A DNA stretch of 64,000 nucleotides from Lachnospiraceae bacterium 3-1 (GTDB lineage Bacteria > Bacillota > Clostridia > Lachnospirales > Lachnospiraceae). The stretch covers positions 253,969 through 317,968 of the forward strand of contig KE159593.1 in the NCBI GenBank assembly GCA_000403255.2. The letters are read 5' to 3'. Under the pieces are notes generated by a model that was not told the origin of the DNA, did no database searches, and was given only the letters and a program-made list of their open reading frames with translations. The position numbers and the translations under genes are program-made. How positions within the stretch are numbered: the stretch's first letter is position 1; each line of letters begins with the position of its first letter. Below are positions 10,653 to 20,161 of the stretch, piece by piece.

Positions 10653-12088
10653 TTACTGCTTATAGAAAACTTTTTCCATGACAATACGTTCCGTAACATG
10701 GTCTAACGCAGATGTTGCTTCGTCTAGAACAACGATCTGGGATTCATCAAACCACAATCGGGCCAATGCCAGCCGCTGCTGCTCTCCACCAGATAAGCAG
10801 GTTCCTTTTTCACCGATTCTTGTATCCACTCCATCGTCCAAGGATGCAAGGAGCTGCAGCAGATGTGTGTCTACAAGGCTTACATGGATTTCCCTATCTG
10901 AAGTTTTTTGTCAAATACCAGATTTTCCCGGATAGTGCCGTCAAATACAGGTGTATCCTGGGAGAGATAGGAAACTTTTTGATATAAGGATTCCAAGGAA
11001 AGGTTTTTTAGCGACTCATCATCAAAAAGAATATCGCCTTCCTGGTATTTGATTAGTCCAATGAGGGCTTTTGCCAATGTGGATTTACCAGAACCCGATT
11101 CACCCACAAATGCTGCTTTTTCTCCTTTTCGAATGGTTAGGCTGATGGAATTTATTACTTTTTTATTTCCGTAGGAAAGGGATAAATTCTCAAGCTGAAT
11201 TCTATTTGAAAGTGTATCAAATGTTACGTCCTGGTTAAGCTGCATATCTTCTTTCAAATCTAACAATTTTAGAAAACGCAGCCAGGATATTTTGTTTAGC
11301 TTGTATTGGACATAGATGACATTAAATATGGCAATGGGGGTATAGGCGTGTTCTATGAGCGTGATTAATGCTACCACGGAGCCTACAGACAAATGGCTGC
11401 TTTTCCATGCATAGATTAGAATTCCCATATCCAGACAAGTACCCAACAATGCAAATATGCTAAAAAATGCTTCGTGTATCATGGTCATTTTTACCTTTGA
11501 GGATACAATGGTCTCCTTTGCCTTTCAAGCTTTTTTTACTTCGTTGGGGAATTGTCGCTTCATACGAAAAACAGGAATTTCCATAAAGCCTCGTACAAGA
11601 AAATGATTTAGCTCCTCTTCATTGGTCAATATTTTTTCTTTGATCTGGTATAATCCTTTCAACAGTAAATTAGTTATCAGGAATACAATCACATATCCTG
11701 CTATAAAAAAATAAGTTATCTTTCTGTCTATTTTCCATATAAAATATAAGCTGAACAACATGGTTGGAATTAAATTTCGAATCACACAGAACCAAAAATC
11801 ATAGAGAACACCTTTCCCTGCATTGGCCCATGTTCAATTTGCTGTACTAATTTTCCTGTTCCTAATTTTTGGTATTCAGAATAATCCATTCTTCCTATTT
11901 TTTGTAATGACAGTAATTTGAAATTCAAATAAATCTCATTGGCTAGTTTTGCGGTAGGATATTCATCCAGATAGTTCATCCCATAGTTTACAATCAGAAC
12001 AATGCAGTAAAGCACAATGCCATAAATGGTTAGTGTGTGGGTTATCAAGCCATCTACAATTTTTTAAAATTTCTTTCATATAACGCAT
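10653..12088 (-). pseudogene. Decayed ABC exporter (fused permease/ATPase)
   Basis: Pieces of one ABC exporter lie in order in different frames. A probable original ATG at 12088 has GGAG before it. Membrane segments follow (12048-11782 and 11785-11525), then the linker and nucleotide-binding domain (11488-10880) with Walker A GESGSGKSTLAKAL. The last piece (10841-10653) has signature LSGGEQQRLALARL and Walker B VVLDEATSALDH. At least four frame breaks separate these pieces, so no full transporter can be made. The substrate is unknown. Confidence 0.88.
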
Positions 12089-12243
12089 AACTGTACTCCT
12101 TTTCTAGTGTTATTGTATCTATGAAGTTTGTACAGTTGTGACTGTCAGCAAGTTTTATTTTCCTCAGCACAATCCTATTTTGATTTTCATAGGATTAATT
12201 ATAGTATTAAGTATTGTAAAAAATGATATGGCTGAGACAGAGG

Positions 12244-12284
12244 AAAATCGCCGTGTACCCAATGGTATGCACGGCGATTTTTTT
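12244..12284. terminator. Bidirectional-type terminator hairpin
   Basis: AAAATCGCCGTG pairs with CACGGCGATTTT, followed by T8 on the plus strand. The hairpin also lies downstream of the minus-strand TSCPD gene and could terminate it. Confidence 0.6.
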
Positions 12285-12321
12285 ACTTATTTGACCCTCG
12301 CGGCATCCGTTCGCGCGCGGA

Positions 12322-12346
12322 GAATGCGCTGTGCGCATTCTTTTTT
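12322..12346 (+). terminator. Plus-strand terminator hairpin
   Basis: GAATGCGC (12322-12329) and GCGCATTC (12333-12340) are separated by 3 nt and followed by T6. It overlaps the last codons of the minus-strand TSCPD gene, so it faces against that gene. No plus-strand gene upstream accounts for it. Confidence 0.45.
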
Positions 12347-12602
12347 AATTCTGTGCAGCTTCAAATGCAGCGCGGCAGGCTTTGGCCAGTTGGTCTCCGC
12401 AGGAGGTTGGTCTTCCATTACAGGAAATTCCGCCAATTTTTTCTTCTACCTGTTCAATGGTCAGACCCTCCACAAGCTTAGGAATTGCCTGGAGGTTGCC
12501 ATGGCAGCCTCCAGTAAATTTCACATACTTTACGATGTTACCATCAAGCTCAACTTCAATTAATGTGGAACAGGTTCCTTTGGTTTTATAAGTATAGCTC
12601 AT
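12345..12602 (-). CDS. TSCPD-domain protein (TIGR03905 type)
   Basis: An 85-residue protein with conserved cysteines (GTCSTLIEVELDG, GGCHGNLQAIPKLV, CNGRPTSCGDQLAKACRAA). The TSCPD sequence near residues 65-69 defines the family. Related domains occur at the C-terminus of some ribonucleotide reductases, where they bind metal. As a free protein its role is not known. GGAGAGG precedes the ATG. Confidence 0.85.
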   Translation of the reverse strand: MSYTYKTKGTCSTLIEVELDGNIVKYVKFTGGCHGNLQAIPKLVEGLTIEQVEEKIGGISCNGRPTSCGDQLAKACRAAFEAAQN

Positions 12603-12742
12603 TGTTATCCTCTCCTTATTTGTGAAAACATTTTTCCAATAGTTTTCTGATTTCGCAGATTTAATGGAAAGTATATCATAAAAATAGTGAAAGTGAAAGG
12701 GAATTTCATAAAAAATTCATAATTCGTTCATGGGATTAAGTA

Positions 12743-12771
12743 TTGTGAATAAAATCATTAAGTGGTACAAT
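12743..12771 (+). promoter_or_regulatory. Sigma-A promoter of secA
   Basis: TTGTGA (12743-12748) and TACAAT (12766-12771) are separated by exactly 17 bp, about 85 bp before the secA start. Confidence 0.7.
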
Positions 12772-12855
12772 GTAAGAAGTTGTCCGCGCATAACGCATAA
12801 ACGGAATAGAAGCGGCAGCAGTCTGCTGTCGAAGTGAAAGTAGGAGCATAGTATT

Positions 12856-15420
12856 ATGGGTATTATGAATAAATTCTTCGGGACTCACAGTGAACGGGAA
12901 TTAAAAAGAATCAATCCCATTGTGGAAAAGATTGAATCTTATCGGCCGTCCATGATGGAGATGACCGATGAACAACTAAAGGGTAAGACAAAGGAATTTA
13001 AAAAAAGGCTGGAGGATGGGGAGACCTTAGATCAGATCCTGCCTGAAGCATATGCGGTGGTACGGGAAGCGGCAAGGCGTGCGCTGGGAATGGAGCATTA
13101 CAGGGTACAGCTGGTTGGGGGTATTATTCTCCACCAGGGCCGTATTGCAGAGATGAAGACTGGTGAAGGAAAAACACTGGTGTCTACCCTCCCAGCTTAT
13201 CTGAATGCCTTGGAAGGAAAGGGAGTCCATATTGTTACTGTCAATGATTATCTGGCGCACCGTGATGCGGAATGGATGGGAAAGGTACATGAATTCCTGG
13301 GACTAACGGTAGGTGTGGTCTTGAATTCTATGGATAATGATGAACGCCGCCAGGCATATGGTTGTGACATTACTTATGTTACGAACAATGAGCTTGGGTT
13401 TGATTACCTGCGTGATAACATGGTTATTTATAAAGAACAGTTGGTGCAGCGGGATCTTCATTATGCCATTATTGACGAAGTAGACTCTGTATTGATTGAT
13501 GAGGCCAGAACTCCGTTGATTATTTCTGGACAGAGCGGAAAATCCACTAGCTTGTATGAGGCCTGCGATATTTTGGCAAGACAGCTCACCCGGGGTGAAG
13601 ATATGCCAGAATTCTCCAAAATGGATGCCATTATGGGAGTGGAGCAGGAAGAAACAGGGGATTTCATTGTTAATGAAAAAGATAAGGTGGTAAATCTTAC
13701 CGAAGAAGGTGTCAAGAAAGTAGAAAAATTCTTTCAGATTGAAAACCTGGCAGATGCTGACAATTTGGAGATTCAGCATAACATAATTCTTGCTCTTCGC
13801 GCACATAATCTGATGTTTCGGGACCAGGATTATGTGGTGCAGGATGAAAAGGTTCTGATTGTAGATGAATTTACCGGACGTATTATGCCAGGGCGTCGCT
13901 ATTCCGATGGTCTTCATCAGGCGATTGAAGCAAAAGAGCATGTGAAAGTAAAGCGTGAGAGTAAGACGCTGGCGAATATCACGTTCCAGAATTTCTTTAA
14001 TAAATATACAAAAAAGGCAGGCATGACAGGTACAGCATTGACGGAGGAAAAAGAGTTCCGTGATATTTACGGTATGGACGTTATAGAGATACCTACCAAT
14101 ATGCCAGTAGTCCGTGAAGATTTACAGGATGCCGTGTATAAGACGAAAAAAGAAAAGTTTCATGCAGTGGTGGATGAAATCGAGAAGGCTCATGAGAAAG
14201 GGCAGCCTGTTTTGGTTGGTACCATTACAATCGAGACTTCTGAATTGATCAGTGGAATGCTGAAAAAACGGGGAATTCAGCACAAAGTATTAAATGCGAA
14301 ATTTCATGAATTGGAAGCTGAAATAGTAGCAGAGGCAGGTCAGCATGGAGCAGTTACCATTGCAACTAATATGGCAGGCCGTGGTACGGATATCAAGCTG
14401 GATGAGGATGCAAAGGCAGCTGGAGGATTGAAAATTATCGGTACAGAGCGTCATGAATCCAGGCGTATTGACAATCAGCTCCGTGGGCGTTCCGGTCGTC
14501 AGGGTGATCCGGGAGAATCTCAATTCTTTATTTCTCTGGAGGACGATTTGATGCGTCTGTTCGGTTCAGAAAAGCTGATGGGTATGTTTAATGCATTGGG
14601 CGTGCCGGAAAATGAACAGATTCAGCATAAGATGCTTACAAGCGCCATTGAAAAGGCACAGATGAAGATAGAAAGCAATAACTTTGGAATTCGTAAGAAT
14701 CTGCTGGAATATGATCAGGTTATGAACGAGCAGAGGGAAATTATCTATGCAGAACGCCGTCGGGTATTGGATGGAGAGAGCATGCGGGACGTGATTTACA
14801 AGATGATCACGGATCGGGTGGAGAATACAGTGGATACTTGCATTTCTGCAGATCAGGAGAGTGAAGAATGGGATTTGAAGGAATTGAACCAGCTTCTGAT
14901 TCCGATTATTCCTTTAAAGCCAGTTGTGCCTGAAGATGTAAAAGATATTCAGGTCAATGAGCTAAAGCATCGTTTGAAAGAGCAGGCAGTAAAGGCTTAT
15001 GAGATGAAGGAAGCAGAATTCCCAGAGCCGGAAGCAGTTCGAGAGCTGGAGCGTGTTGTTCTTTTGAAAACTATTGACCGTAAGTGGATGGATCATATTG
15101 ATGATATGGATCAGCTTCGTCAAGGAATTGGTCTACAAGCGTATGGGCAGCGAGACCCCTTAGTGGAATACAAGATGAGTGGGTATGATATGTTTGACGG
15201 CATGATTGCAAACATTCAGGAGGATACGGTGCGTCTGCTGTTCCATGTACGAATTGAGCAAAAGGTAGAACGGGAACAGGTGGCAAAGGTAACAGGAACT
15301 AACCGTGATGAATCCATGCAGAAAGGGCCTAAAAAGAGGGAATCTGCTAAGATCTATCCCAATGATCCTTGTCCATGCGGTAGTGGTAAGAAATATAAGC
15401 AATGTTGTGGAAGAAAATAG
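12856..15420 (+). CDS. secA: Preprotein translocase ATPase SecA
   Basis: Motor that drives unfolded preproteins through SecYEG. At 854 residues it is full length. It has Walker A GEGKT near residue 101, the [15 protein letters not shown] box near 203, and helicase motif VI in [17 protein letters not shown]. The C-terminal zinc motif [16 protein letters not shown] (SecB/ribosome-binding type) is present. The ATG at 12856 follows TAGGAG at about 10 nt and gives the family start ending [11 protein letters not shown]. Confidence 0.98.
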   Translation: MGIMNKFFGTHSERELKRINPIVEKIESYRPSMMEMTDEQLKGKTKEFKKRLEDGETLDQILPEAYAVVREAARRALGMEHYRVQLVGGIILHQGRIAEMKTGEGKTLVSTLPAYLNALEGKGVHIVTVNDYLAHRDAEWMGKVHEFLGLTVGVVLNSMDNDERRQAYGCDITYVTNNELGFDYLRDNMVIYKEQLVQRDLHYAIIDEVDSVLIDEARTPLIISGQSGKSTSLYEACDILARQLTRGEDMPEFSKMDAIMGVEQEETGDFIVNEKDKVVNLTEEGVKKVEKFFQIENLADADNLEIQHNIILALRAHNLMFRDQDYVVQDEKVLIVDEFTGRIMPGRRYSDGLHQAIEAKEHVKVKRESKTLANITFQNFFNKYTKKAGMTGTALTEEKEFRDIYGMDVIEIPTNMPVVREDLQDAVYKTKKEKFHAVVDEIEKAHEKGQPVLVGTITIETSELISGMLKKRGIQHKVLNAKFHELEAEIVAEAGQHGAVTIATNMAGRGTDIKLDEDAKAAGGLKIIGTERHESRRIDNQLRGRSGRQGDPGESQFFISLEDDLMRLFGSEKLMGMFNALGVPENEQIQHKMLTSAIEKAQMKIESNNFGIRKNLLEYDQVMNEQREIIYAERRRVLDGESMRDVIYKMITDRVENTVDTCISADQESEEWDLKELNQLLIPIIPLKPVVPEDVKDIQVNELKHRLKEQAVKAYEMKEAEFPEPEAVRELERVVLLKTIDRKWMDHIDDMDQLRQGIGLQAYGQRDPLVEYKMSGYDMFDGMIANIQEDTVRLLFHVRIEQKVEREQVAKVTGTNRDESMQKGPKKRESAKIYPNDPCPCGSGKKYKQCCGRK

Positions 15421-15428
15421 ACAAAATA

Positions 15429-15458
15429 AAAAGAATCTTGCTTGCAAGATTCTTTTTT
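15429..15458 (+). terminator. secA intrinsic terminator
   Basis: AGAATCTTG and CAAGATTCT with a 4-nt loop are followed by T6, about 10 bp after the secA stop. Confidence 0.88.
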
Positions 15459-15598
15459 CAGGTATAAAGCTGCTTCTTGACCATTTCCAAATGAAAATAA
15501 TGGCTGCATGATGAAATCACTAAAAAATTCAAAAAAACTTAAGAAATAAGTTAAGGGCTATTTAAGAAGTATAGTTTATATTAAAAAAGGAGAAACAT

Positions 15599-16285
15599 AT
15601 GAAAAGAAGGATTCAGATCATACCAGGGATTATGTGGCTGCCAATCATTTTGACACTTGTTTGTAATAGTATAGCTTATAATGGTTCGAGGATAATCATG
15701 ACAGGGAAATTTCACCATGATCTTTCCAATGCTTTGGATGAACAGATTCCATTTGTCCCTTGGACGATTGCTATTTATTTTGGCTGTTATATATTTTGGA
15801 TTGGAAATTATATGCTTGGGTGCAGACAGGACAGGGAAGAAGCGTTTCGTTTTTTAAGCGCTGATTTGCTGACAAAGCTGGTATGCCTGATCTGCTTTTT
15901 GTTTCTTCCAACTACAAATGTGAGGCCAATGGTAGAAGGGAATTCTATATGGGATGAATTGATGCGGTTCTTATATCAAATAGATGCCGCGGATAATTTA
16001 TTTCCATCGATCCATTGTCTCGTCAGTTGGTTTTGCTTTATTGCAGTAAGGAAAAATGAAAAGATACCAAAATGGTATCAATTGGCTTCACTTCTAATGG
16101 CATTGAGTGTCTGCGTATCCACTCTTACAACCAAGCAGCATGTGTTGATAGATGCGATTGCAGGAGTGGCATTGGCAGAGGGAAGCTATTGGTTTGTAGA
16201 AAAAAGCGGATTCGCTAAATGGTATATGGAGTTTATAGAAACAACCTACAGCAAGATAATTAGGAAGGGAAAGCTGCATGAATAA
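15599..16285 (+). CDS. PAP2-family membrane phosphatase
   Basis: A 228-residue protein with about six membrane segments. The acid phosphatase signature appears as LFPSIHCLVSW (C2, SxH) and TKQHVLIDAIAGVAL (C3, HxxxD), but the usual KxxxxxxRP C1 motif is weak or absent. It probably removes phosphate from a lipid such as phosphatidate or undecaprenyl pyrophosphate. The next gene overlaps by 8 bp, and together with pssA the three genes look like one lipid operon. AAAGGAG precedes the start. Confidence 0.8.
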   Translation: MKRRIQIIPGIMWLPIILTLVCNSIAYNGSRIIMTGKFHHDLSNALDEQIPFVPWTIAIYFGCYIFWIGNYMLGCRQDREEAFRFLSADLLTKLVCLICFLFLPTTNVRPMVEGNSIWDELMRFLYQIDAADNLFPSIHCLVSWFCFIAVRKNEKIPKWYQLASLLMALSVCVSTLTTKQHVLIDAIAGVALAEGSYWFVEKSGFAKWYMEFIETTYSKIIRKGKLHE

Positions 16286-16832
16286 AAAGATAAAAATGTG
16301 GATTATGATTGGGTTTGTTGCCATCATGCTGATTTTTGCAAAACAATTTTTTGATCAGAAATTCGATTCTGTGGAATCTTTGCAGGCTTATATGAAAGGC
16401 TTTGGTATCTCTGCGCCTTTGATCCTTATGCTTTTCCAGGCATTGCAGGTGGTGGTGCCTGTACTGCCCGGATATTTGGGCTGTGCAGCAGGTGCAATTG
16501 CATTTGGCAGTTCTTTAGGATTTTGGTGTAATTACATAGGAATCAGCCTTGGCTCTATTGTTGCTTATTTTCTGGCACGGAGATATGGAATGAATATTGT
16601 GCTGGCCATGTTTCCAGAAAATCAGTATATAAAATGGAGCAGACGAATTGCAAAGAGTAAATCATATGATGTGTTTCTTTTTATTGCAACTTTGCTGCCG
16701 CTGTTCCCAGATGATTTTTTGTGTTATTTTTCAGGATTGGTGAAAATGAACAGCAGAAAATTTATATGGATTATCATTCTTGGAAAACCATGGTGTATTC
16801 TGGCATATAGTATAGCGTTTGGACTAATTTAG
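16278..16832 (+). CDS. VTT/SNARE-associated (TVP38/DedA-like) membrane protein
   Basis: A 184-residue multi-pass protein. The VTT domain is recognised by QVVVPVLPGYLGCAAGAIAFGS and LARRYGMN, and by a late FPDDFLCYFSGLVKM segment. Family members affect membrane lipid distribution and can act as lipid scramblases. It overlaps the PAP2 gene and is followed by pssA after 13 bp, supporting a lipid-linked role. Confidence 0.82.
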   Translation: MNKKIKMWIMIGFVAIMLIFAKQFFDQKFDSVESLQAYMKGFGISAPLILMLFQALQVVVPVLPGYLGCAAGAIAFGSSLGFWCNYIGISLGSIVAYFLARRYGMNIVLAMFPENQYIKWSRRIAKSKSYDVFLFIATLLPLFPDDFLCYFSGLVKMNSRKFIWIIILGKPWCILAYSIAFGLI

Positions 16833-16845
16833 AGGGAGAAATGAG

Positions 16846-17487
16846 ATGAAGAAAAAATTACTTGGATATTATGATTACACGGTGGTTCTTACATACTGTG
16901 GGATGTTGTTTGCTTTTTGTGGAATCTTGCAGGCCATTGGCCAGAATTATTGGAATTCGGTGTTTTGCCTTATGCTTGCAGGAGTTTGCGATATGTTTGA
17001 CGGAACCGTAGCTGCTACGAAGATTAGAACAGACAGTGAAAAAAGATTCGGAATTCAGATTGATTCCCTGAGTGATTTGATTAGCTTTGGTGTTTTTCCA
17101 GGTGTTTTTGTGTATATGATTTCTGAGAAAAATCCATTGGCAGGAGTAATTTCTGCTATGTTTGTTTTGTGTGCTTTGATACGTCTGGCATATTTTAATG
17201 TGTTAGAGGAAGAAAGACAGAGGCAGACGGAAGAAAGCCGGAAAAGTTATCTGGGCGTTCCAGTTACCACAATAGCTGTGTTGCTGCCAGCAGTCTATCT
17301 TTTGTATGATTATAAGGTGTGCAAAAGGGTCATTTGTTTTCCCATTCTCTTGATATTTATGGGGATTGGTTATCTTTCGCCAATTGAAATAAAAAAACCA
17401 GGGGCAGTTGGAAAAATAGCTATTATTATTTTGGGTATTTTTGAGGCAGTGTGGATGATGCTTTTTATGGGATGGGATGTAGTCTAA
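16846..17487 (+). CDS. pssA: CDP-alcohol phosphatidyltransferase, probable phosphatidylserine synthase
   Basis: A 213-residue membrane protein. The CDP-alcohol motif reads DMFDGTVA...FGIQIDSLSD, with the aspartates spaced as in the family DG-x2-A...G-x3-D-x3-D pattern; the usual AR is replaced (AAT). The SLSDLISFGVFPG segment favours phosphatidylserine synthase over other branches. No decarboxylase (psd) gene is next to it. GGGAG precedes the ATG. Confidence 0.82.
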   Translation: MKKKLLGYYDYTVVLTYCGMLFAFCGILQAIGQNYWNSVFCLMLAGVCDMFDGTVAATKIRTDSEKRFGIQIDSLSDLISFGVFPGVFVYMISEKNPLAGVISAMFVLCALIRLAYFNVLEEERQRQTEESRKSYLGVPVTTIAVLLPAVYLLYDYKVCKRVICFPILLIFMGIGYLSPIEIKKPGAVGKIAIIILGIFEAVWMMLFMGWDVV

Positions 17488-17650
17488 GAAACAGGTGTAA
17501 GGAAAAAGTACAAGTACAAGGGAAGGGTTGAAAAAGACCTGATCAGATAGTATGATATAGAAAAATTAGGAAGGAGGACGCAGGATGAGAGCGTAGTTCT
17601 GTTGACTAAAGTACATAATTGATAGTGTAAAAATGCTTGAAACATAAGGC

Positions 17651-17697
17651 TTTTCCGAGGATTTGGAAGTAAATCCAGGTTCTCGGATTTTTTTGTT
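17651..17697 (+). terminator. Terminator-like hairpin after pssA
   Basis: TTCCGAGGATTT pairs imperfectly with AAATCCAGGTTCTCGGA, followed by T7 and TTTTA. It marks the right end of the backbone before the defence island. Confidence 0.6.
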
Positions 17698-17796
17698 TTA
17701 AGGAGCGGAAAATAAGCGTAAAATAAGGGTTGAGAATACAAAACCATTGATTTCGGGTTGAATATACAAGACTATTGAATAAGGCGGTGAGGTAAA

Positions 17797-18023
17797 ATGA
17801 AATTAAAACTAAGTGTAATGCTCGCTGCAAAACGAAATGAAAAGCAACTAACTAAAAAACAAACTGCTGAACTTATGGGGGTTACACCCATGTATTATGC
17901 TCGTTTTGAAAATAATAATCTAACTTCATCAAAGAGAAATCTAGATTTTTTGCTGACTTTTTAGAGATGGATAAAGATGAGCTTTGGAGTATTATCGAAG
18001 ACGAGAAGAAAATGAAATTGTAA
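17797..18023 (+). pseudogene. XRE-family regulator of the RM locus, -1 frameshift
   Basis: A small helix-turn-helix protein. Frame 0 gives 55 residues (MKLKLSVMLAAKRNEKQLTK start) and stops at 17962-17964. The expected C-terminus (FADFLEMDKDELWSIIEDEK) continues in the -1 frame to 18023. The switch occurs at T-TTT-TTG, a classic -1 slippery heptamer, so it could be a disabling base change or programmed slippage. It sits just before the methyltransferase promoter and its palindrome, as controller proteins of RM systems do. GGTGAGG is the RBS. Confidence 0.7.
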
Positions 18024-18039
18024 ATTTTCTTTGTACTTC

Positions 18040-18069
18040 TTGAAAATTATAGCGCAGTGCGCTATAATT
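18040..18069 (+). promoter_or_regulatory. Methyltransferase promoter with 25-bp palindromic operator
   Basis: TTGAAA (18040-18045) and TATAAT (18063-18068) are 17 bp apart. A perfect inverted repeat, 12-bp arms around one base (AATTATAGCGCA, G, then its complement; 18045-18069), spans the whole spacer and the -10 box. A bound dimer would block RNA polymerase. The likely ligand is the XRE regulator just upstream. Confidence 0.85.
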
Positions 18070-18097
18070 AAGAAAAAGAAAACAAGGAGTTGTGAAG

Positions 18098-19078
18098 ATG
18101 ATTTCAATAGAGAAACAGTTGTTATCAGGCTATACATTTATAGATTTATTTGCTGGATTAGGTGGGTTCAGAATTGCATTAGAATCATTAGGTGTAAATT
18201 GCGTTTATTCAAATGAATGGGATGTCCCTGTTCAGAAAGTTTATGCAGATAATTTTGGTGATACACCCGAAGGGGATATTACGCAAGTTGATGAGAATAC
18301 AATTCCTGATCATGATATTCTCTGTGCCGGATTTCCTTGCCAGGCATTTTCTATTAGTGGTAAGCAGCGTGGATTTGAAGATAGTAGAGGTACGTTGTTT
18401 TTTGATGTTGCTAGAATTGTAAAAGCGAAGAGACCCAAAGTTGTCTTTATGGAGAACGTAAAGAATTTTGCAACTCATGATGACGGCAAAACACTTGAGG
18501 TTGTAAAAGGCACTATGGAGGAATTGGGATATACGTTCTATCAGAAGGTGTTGAATGCTGTTGATTATGGTGTTCCACAAAAACGAGAAAGAATTTATAT
18601 GGTGTGTTTTAGAAATGACTTAGGTATTAATGATTTTAAGTACCCTAAGCCATTTGAGTTAACACGTCACGTAGAAGACTTTCTTCTCGAAGATGAAGAA
18701 ATGGTCAGGGACTTATATGTTGATAGACCAGATACTTACTACAATGGCGTAGAAGATAATCAGTATAGCAATAAGTCCATTCGTTTAGGCATTGTAAACA
18801 AAGGTGGACAAGGAGAGAGAATATACAGCACCAAGGGAATTGCAATTACTCTTTCTGCATATGGTGGAGGCGTCTTTGCAAAGACAGGTGGATATTTGAT
18901 AAACGGAAAGACGAGAAAGCTGCATCCACGTGAATGTGCTAGAATCATGGGTTATCCAGATTCCTATAAAATCGGTAAGAGTGCAAACCAAGCCTATAAG
19001 CAGTTTGGAAATTCAGTAGTAATTGATGTTTTGCAGCTTATCGCAGTGGAAATTGGGACAGTGATGGAGGGAAAATAA
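18098..19078 (+). CDS. DNA (cytosine-5-)-methyltransferase, RM enzyme 1
   Basis: A 326-residue C5-cytosine methyltransferase. Motif I is FIDLFAGLGGFR, motif IV GFPCQAFSISG has the catalytic Cys near residue 80, motif VI is MENVKN, and motif X is NQAYKQFGNSVVI. AAGGAG (18084-18089) with 8-nt spacing favours the ATG at 18098 over the GTG at 18092. With the second methyltransferase and the nuclease pair it should protect host DNA. The target site cannot be read from sequence. Confidence 0.95.
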   Translation: MISIEKQLLSGYTFIDLFAGLGGFRIALESLGVNCVYSNEWDVPVQKVYADNFGDTPEGDITQVDENTIPDHDILCAGFPCQAFSISGKQRGFEDSRGTLFFDVARIVKAKRPKVVFMENVKNFATHDDGKTLEVVKGTMEELGYTFYQKVLNAVDYGVPQKRERIYMVCFRNDLGINDFKYPKPFELTRHVEDFLLEDEEMVRDLYVDRPDTYYNGVEDNQYSNKSIRLGIVNKGGQGERIYSTKGIAITLSAYGGGVFAKTGGYLINGKTRKLHPRECARIMGYPDSYKIGKSANQAYKQFGNSVVIDVLQLIAVEIGTVMEGK

Positions 19079-19080
19079 AG

Positions 19081-19386
19081 ATGAATGAGGTTGAATTCAG
19101 AAATTGGCTTATAAATAAAGGCGTAAAAACAAAGGTTGCAGGAGATACAATTTCAAGATTAAAAAGAATAGAGCGAGAAATTGAAAACTGCGATATTGAT
19201 GAACAATACCGCAGTGATAAATGTGAATACCTATTAAAACTCTTTTTGGATATGGGTAACAATGACGAGATGAAGAAATATCCAAATGCAAACCTTCCGA
19301 TAGGAAAGTACTACATGAGTACATATCGTCATGCCCTTAAACAGTATATTCAGTTTTCAGATGATGTTACTTCAAACAATCAATAA
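19081..19386 (+). CDS. Small helical protein of the RM locus
   Basis: A 101-residue charged protein that starts 2 bp after the methyltransferase stop and is therefore co-translated. It is mostly helical, resembling a SAM-like or core-binding helical bundle (NEVEFRNWLINKGVKTKVAG...HALKQYIQFS). Its 3' end overlaps the convergent nuclease gene by 20 bp. Function is not recognised; its place suggests a helper or assembly role for the RM system. Confidence 0.6.
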   Translation: MNEVEFRNWLINKGVKTKVAGDTISRLKRIEREIENCDIDEQYRSDKCEYLLKLFLDMGNNDEMKKYPNANLPIGKYYMSTYRHALKQYIQFSDDVTSNNQ

Positions 19387-20158
19387 ACTCTGGTTCTGAC
19401 ATACCTGGTGTAGATGCTTTATGTTTGATTGAAAAAATAACATTAGCATTATATGTATTTGAGAGTTTGCGAAGTTCATATTCGTCTCCACGTAGAGAAA
19501 ACATATACTCAATTCCACAAAGGATGAATTTGTGATCATGTAACTGCTGTGGTGAAACAACAAAAAGCTTATCCCCGAGTACACGAGAATCTGTAATGAC
19601 ATAATCATGAGTTGATATATAATCCATCACAGGCTTTAGACGGCTCTTACCAACATTGCCTGAACCACTTCGTTTGATTCGATACTTAGCTGTTACATCG
19701 AAATATTCTCTGAAACGCTCAATAGGTAAAATAGTATAGTTATTGGTGATGAAGAAATCGGCTCCCTTATCTTTATATGCCTGGATAATCCAGTCAGCGA
19801 AGATATCGGATCCGTTTGGCATATCAATATCTTTTCCGGCTGTACCAGCTTCTCTGAATGCATCGAAATCTTCGTTCATATAGTCCATTATCATTTCTGC
19901 GTATCTGTTGATGCGATTAACATTGAGACGGCTATATTTAAATGTTCCCGTATCAAGATCTGGTAATAAAACAAACTGTCCGCATTGAGCAGGTGAGTGT
20001 TTAGCATCAATGTAAAATGAATTTCCAGACTTGGTCTCAATTAAGATGTCAGGTACAGTTGAATCGGCACCTCCTTGATGAAAAAATCTTGCGTATGCAC
20101 CAAATCTGTTATTAAGATAATCCGTGCATTGAATTTCAAATTCTTCCCATATTGCCAT
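19367..20158 (-). CDS. PD-(D/E)XK restriction endonuclease subunit 1
   Basis: A 263-residue protein. The nuclease core is PDILIE (Asp37) and FYIDAK (Asp51, Lys53), then QCGQFVLLP. The same layout (DST..DI.IE...FY/FV.(D/E)xK....QC.QFVL.P..DT) recurs in the neighbouring gene, so the two are diverged paralogues. The gene lies 3 bp after subunit 2 and shares its operon with the second methyltransferase. It probably cuts one strand of an asymmetric site as part of a heterodimer. Confidence 0.78.
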   Translation of the reverse strand: MAIWEEFEIQCTDYLNNRFGAYARFFHQGGADSTVPDILIETKSGNSFYIDAKHSPAQCGQFVLLPDLDTGTFKYSRLNVNRINRYAEMIMDYMNEDFDAFREAGTAGKDIDMPNGSDIFADWIIQAYKDKGADFFITNNYTILPIERFREYFDVTAKYRIKRSGSGNVGKSRLKPVMDYISTHDYVITDSRVLGDKLFVVSPQQLHDHKFILCGIEYMFSLRGDEYELRKLSNTYNANVIFSIKHKASTPGMSEPEFIDCLK

Positions 20159-20161
20159 TGC

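Noticed and set aside
12138-12563. Plus-strand frame of 141 codons
   Set aside because: It runs antisense through most of the TSCPD gene and has no RBS or recognisable domain.
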